Positions 5,588-7,136 of a DNA stretch of 7,136 nt are shown here, piece after piece. Every line of letters starts with the position of its first letter. Position 1 is the stretch's first letter. The notes below the pieces were generated by a model. That model was not told the origin of the DNA, made no database searches, and was given only the letters and a program-made list of their open reading frames with translations. Source of the stretch: WGMK01 sp044359155 (GTDB taxonomy: Bacteria; Hydrogenedentota; Hydrogenedentia; Hydrogenedentales; JAEUWI01). A program made the translations under genes and the position numbers. The stretch lies in contig JBIKMR010000233.1 of the NCBI GenBank assembly GCA_044359155.1, forward strand, positions 1 to 7,136. The letters are read 5' to 3'.

Positions 5588-7136
5588 GAGTGCTGCGCCT
5601 TGTGTACGCGGGCATACCATTCGGCAAAGGTTGCGGAAACCGGAAGCACCGAGGGCTCGCGGGTGGCGACGTCCCAGATGAGATCAAAGTTGCGGCGCGC
5701 GGCGGCGTAGCAGAACTGACGCAGGTACAGGCGCCTGCCCGCTTCGACCATGCGCGTGGTTTCTTCGCGGTTTTGAAACAGGTCGCGTACGGTCTCGACC
5801 AGCGCTTCCATGTCGCCATGCGGCACGAGACGGAGGTAGCCTTGCCGCCCGAGATCGCCGAGGTCGGAGATGTCGTTGGCGATGACGGGTGCCTTCATGG
5901 CGAGCGCGTCGGTCAGCTTGTAGGGCATCTGGTAGTGGCTGGCGGGAATCTCGGGGTCGAGCCAGAGCACGACGAGATCGGCGGCGTAGTTTATCTTTGC
6001 CATTTCGTTGCGGTCTTGCGGCGGCAGGATGACGCACTCGTTGCTGTGCTCGGCCTTGAGCTTGTCGAGGTCGGGGCTGTTGCGCGAACCGACGAAGAGT
6101 AGCTTGTACTGGTCGCCCAGTTCATGCACGAGATCGATGAGGGTGAAGACGCCCTTGTGCTTGCGCACCAAGCCGCCGAAGAGGATGACGCGGTCGGTGG
6201 GCTTGAAGCCGAGCTCCTTGCGAATCGCGTTGCGGTCGTAGCGCGCGGGGTTGAACCAGGTCTCGTCTTTCAGGTTGCGGATATAGAAGCTGCGCGCGCC
6301 GTAGTGCGCGTCGAGGTTCTTATTGTGGGTCACGGTCCAGGGCAGATCGCGCGCGAAGCCGTCCATCATGCGCGACCATTCCAGACTATACGGGTTGGCC
6401 CATGCGGGGTCTGCCGGGTTGGCGGTAGCGGGGTCGAGCGGTTGATCCTCTGCGCCCTGCCCGGCCTTGTGTACGTGTACTTCGGAGTCGTTCGATTCCA
6501 TCACCACGGGCTTGCCGAAGTGGTAGTTGGCCAACAGCCCAAGCCCAAGGCTGGGGAAGCGTGGCTTGACGCAATACACCAGGTCGCCCTTGATGGCCAT
6601 GAGCGCACGGGCGAAGGCCTGCTCGAAATCAGGCAGGTTGGCGCCATCAATGTAGAGCGTTTCAAAGGGGGCCTCGACGCCAACGTAGGGCTCGAATATG
6701 GGCTCGTCAAAGAAGCGGAAGCCAATCAGCTGCACGGTGTATTCCCCGCTGCGATGCAGGGCTTCGGCCAGGTTGTAGGCTTTCGAGAAATGGTTGCGGC
6801 AGATGTCCCACGAGAGGATGGTGACCTTGCGGGGCGCGTCCACTTTGCGCACCACGGGCATCCCGGTTTCGTAGTGGGCGGCCACGTTGGCCTGCACGAG
6901 GGCGCGGGCCTCGTCGTCTCGGTGGCGCTGGGTGTGGGTGATTTGGCCCCAGGCCTCGTTGCGGCGATAGAAGGCGAGGTAGGCATCGACATAGAGCGGG
7001 TCGCGCAGGAAGGTGTATTTGAGAACGAGGTCCCAGTCCTGCATACGGGGGAGCGCATCGGTGAAGCCGCCGAATTCGCGGTAGAGCGAGGCGCGGTGTA
7101 CGAAGCTGTTGAGGTCCACAAAGTTGCGTTCCTGCA
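5584..7136 (-). CDS. Multidomain glycosyltransferase, GT2 tail fused to GT4 module (5' partial)
   Basis: The gene enters from the right edge (first full codon 7134-7132) and ends at TGA 5586-5584, leaving 516 visible residues. Residues 1 to about 58 are the end of a GT-A (GT2) domain: RNFVDLNSFVHR, then GGF and QDWDLVLKYT, the aspartate-tryptophan-aspartate block near the GT2 catalytic site. From about 102 a GT-B protein begins. Its N-terminal Rossmann half reaches about 220 (KPRFPSLGLG, then VVMESNDSE), and its C-terminal half spans about 315-480, with FGGLVRKHKG, where Arg324 and Lys327 match the donor phosphate-binding pair of GT4 enzymes. The usual EX7E motif is degenerate: KLTDALAMKAPVIA has Asp for the second Glu and Tyr at the first position. 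The GTG at 7119 lies inside the GT2 domain, so the true start is outside the window. It likely builds a surface polysaccharide together with the downstream transferase. Sugar specificity is unknown. Confidence 0.87.
   Translation of the reverse strand, partial: QERNFVDLNSFVHRASLYREFGGFTDALPRMQDWDLVLKYTFLRDPLYVDAYLAFYRRNEAWGQITHTQRHRDDEARALVQANVAAHYETGMPVVRKVDAPRKVTILSWDICRNHFSKAYNLAEALHRSGEYTVQLIGFRFFDEPIFEPYVGVEAPFETLYIDGANLPDFEQAFARALMAIKGDLVYCVKPRFPSLGLGLLANYHFGKPVVMESNDSEVHVHKAGQGAEDQPLDPATANPADPAWANPYSLEWSRMMDGFARDLPWTVTHNKNLDAHYGARSFYIRNLKDETWFNPARYDRNAIRKELGFKPTDRVILFGGLVRKHKGVFTLIDLVHELGDQYKLLFVGSRNSPDLDKLKAEHSNECVILPPQDRNEMAKINYAADLVVLWLDPEIPASHYQMPYKLTDALAMKAPVIANDISDLGDLGRQGYLRLVPHGDMEALVETVRDLFQNREETTRMVEAGRRLYLRQFCYAAARRNFDLIWDVATREPSVLPVSATFAEWYARVHKAQHS

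Noticed and set aside
5588..5620. Earlier ATG at 5620 for the CgeB-like gene
   Set aside because: The 11 added residues do not look like the family, no Shine-Dalgarno site precedes it, and ATG 5587 sits exactly at the upstream stop as ATGA.
5048..5710. Plus-strand open frame of 220 codons opposite the CgeB-like gene
   Set aside because: It is antisense to a gene with strong family motifs and shows no domain of its own.

Overview
The window is about 7.1 kb of GC-rich bacterial DNA holding two tightly packed gene sets that converge on a 236-base intergenic spacer. No rRNA, tRNA, CRISPR array, transposase or phage gene is visible. A lipobox signal peptide on an ABC binding protein, the multidomain glycosyltransferases and the GC-rich palindromic spacer repeats fit a Gram-negative-type environmental bacterium. 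The sequence alone does not fix the phylum; Planctomycetota, Verrucomicrobiota, Hydrogenedentota or Proteobacteria are all possible.

Plus strand, 1-4436: part of an oligopeptide ABC importer operon. It encodes the C-terminal 331 residues of one OppA-type solute-binding protein, a complete second OppA-type lipoprotein, and the two permeases OppB and OppC. Each junction overlaps (23, 4 and 8 bases), so translation is probably coupled. The two binding proteins are paralogs that align without gaps over the shared region, with about half the residues identical in a counted stretch. No OppD or OppF ATPase gene follows oppC, so ATPases must be encoded upstream of the window or elsewhere.

Spacer, 4437-4672: a cluster of inverted repeats. 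It includes a C-rich CCCTCACCCTAACCCTCTCC-type element, a perfect 7-bp GC hairpin, a 26-base near-palindrome, and a hairpin with a short T tract that is the best candidate terminator for the opp operon.

Minus strand, 7136-4673: two glycosyltransferase genes read toward the spacer. The first is cut by the window edge. It carries the tail of a GT-A (GT2) domain fused to a full GT4-type GT-B module. The second, joined by an ATGA overlap, encodes a 304-residue CgeB-like transferase. Together they look like the end of a surface-polysaccharide or glycan-decoration locus.

The two gene sets have no evident functional link. I see no clear sign of a wholly new system. The most notable points are the tandem OppA paralogs (one rich in cysteine), the missing ATPases, the glycosyltransferase domain split and the palindrome-packed spacer.
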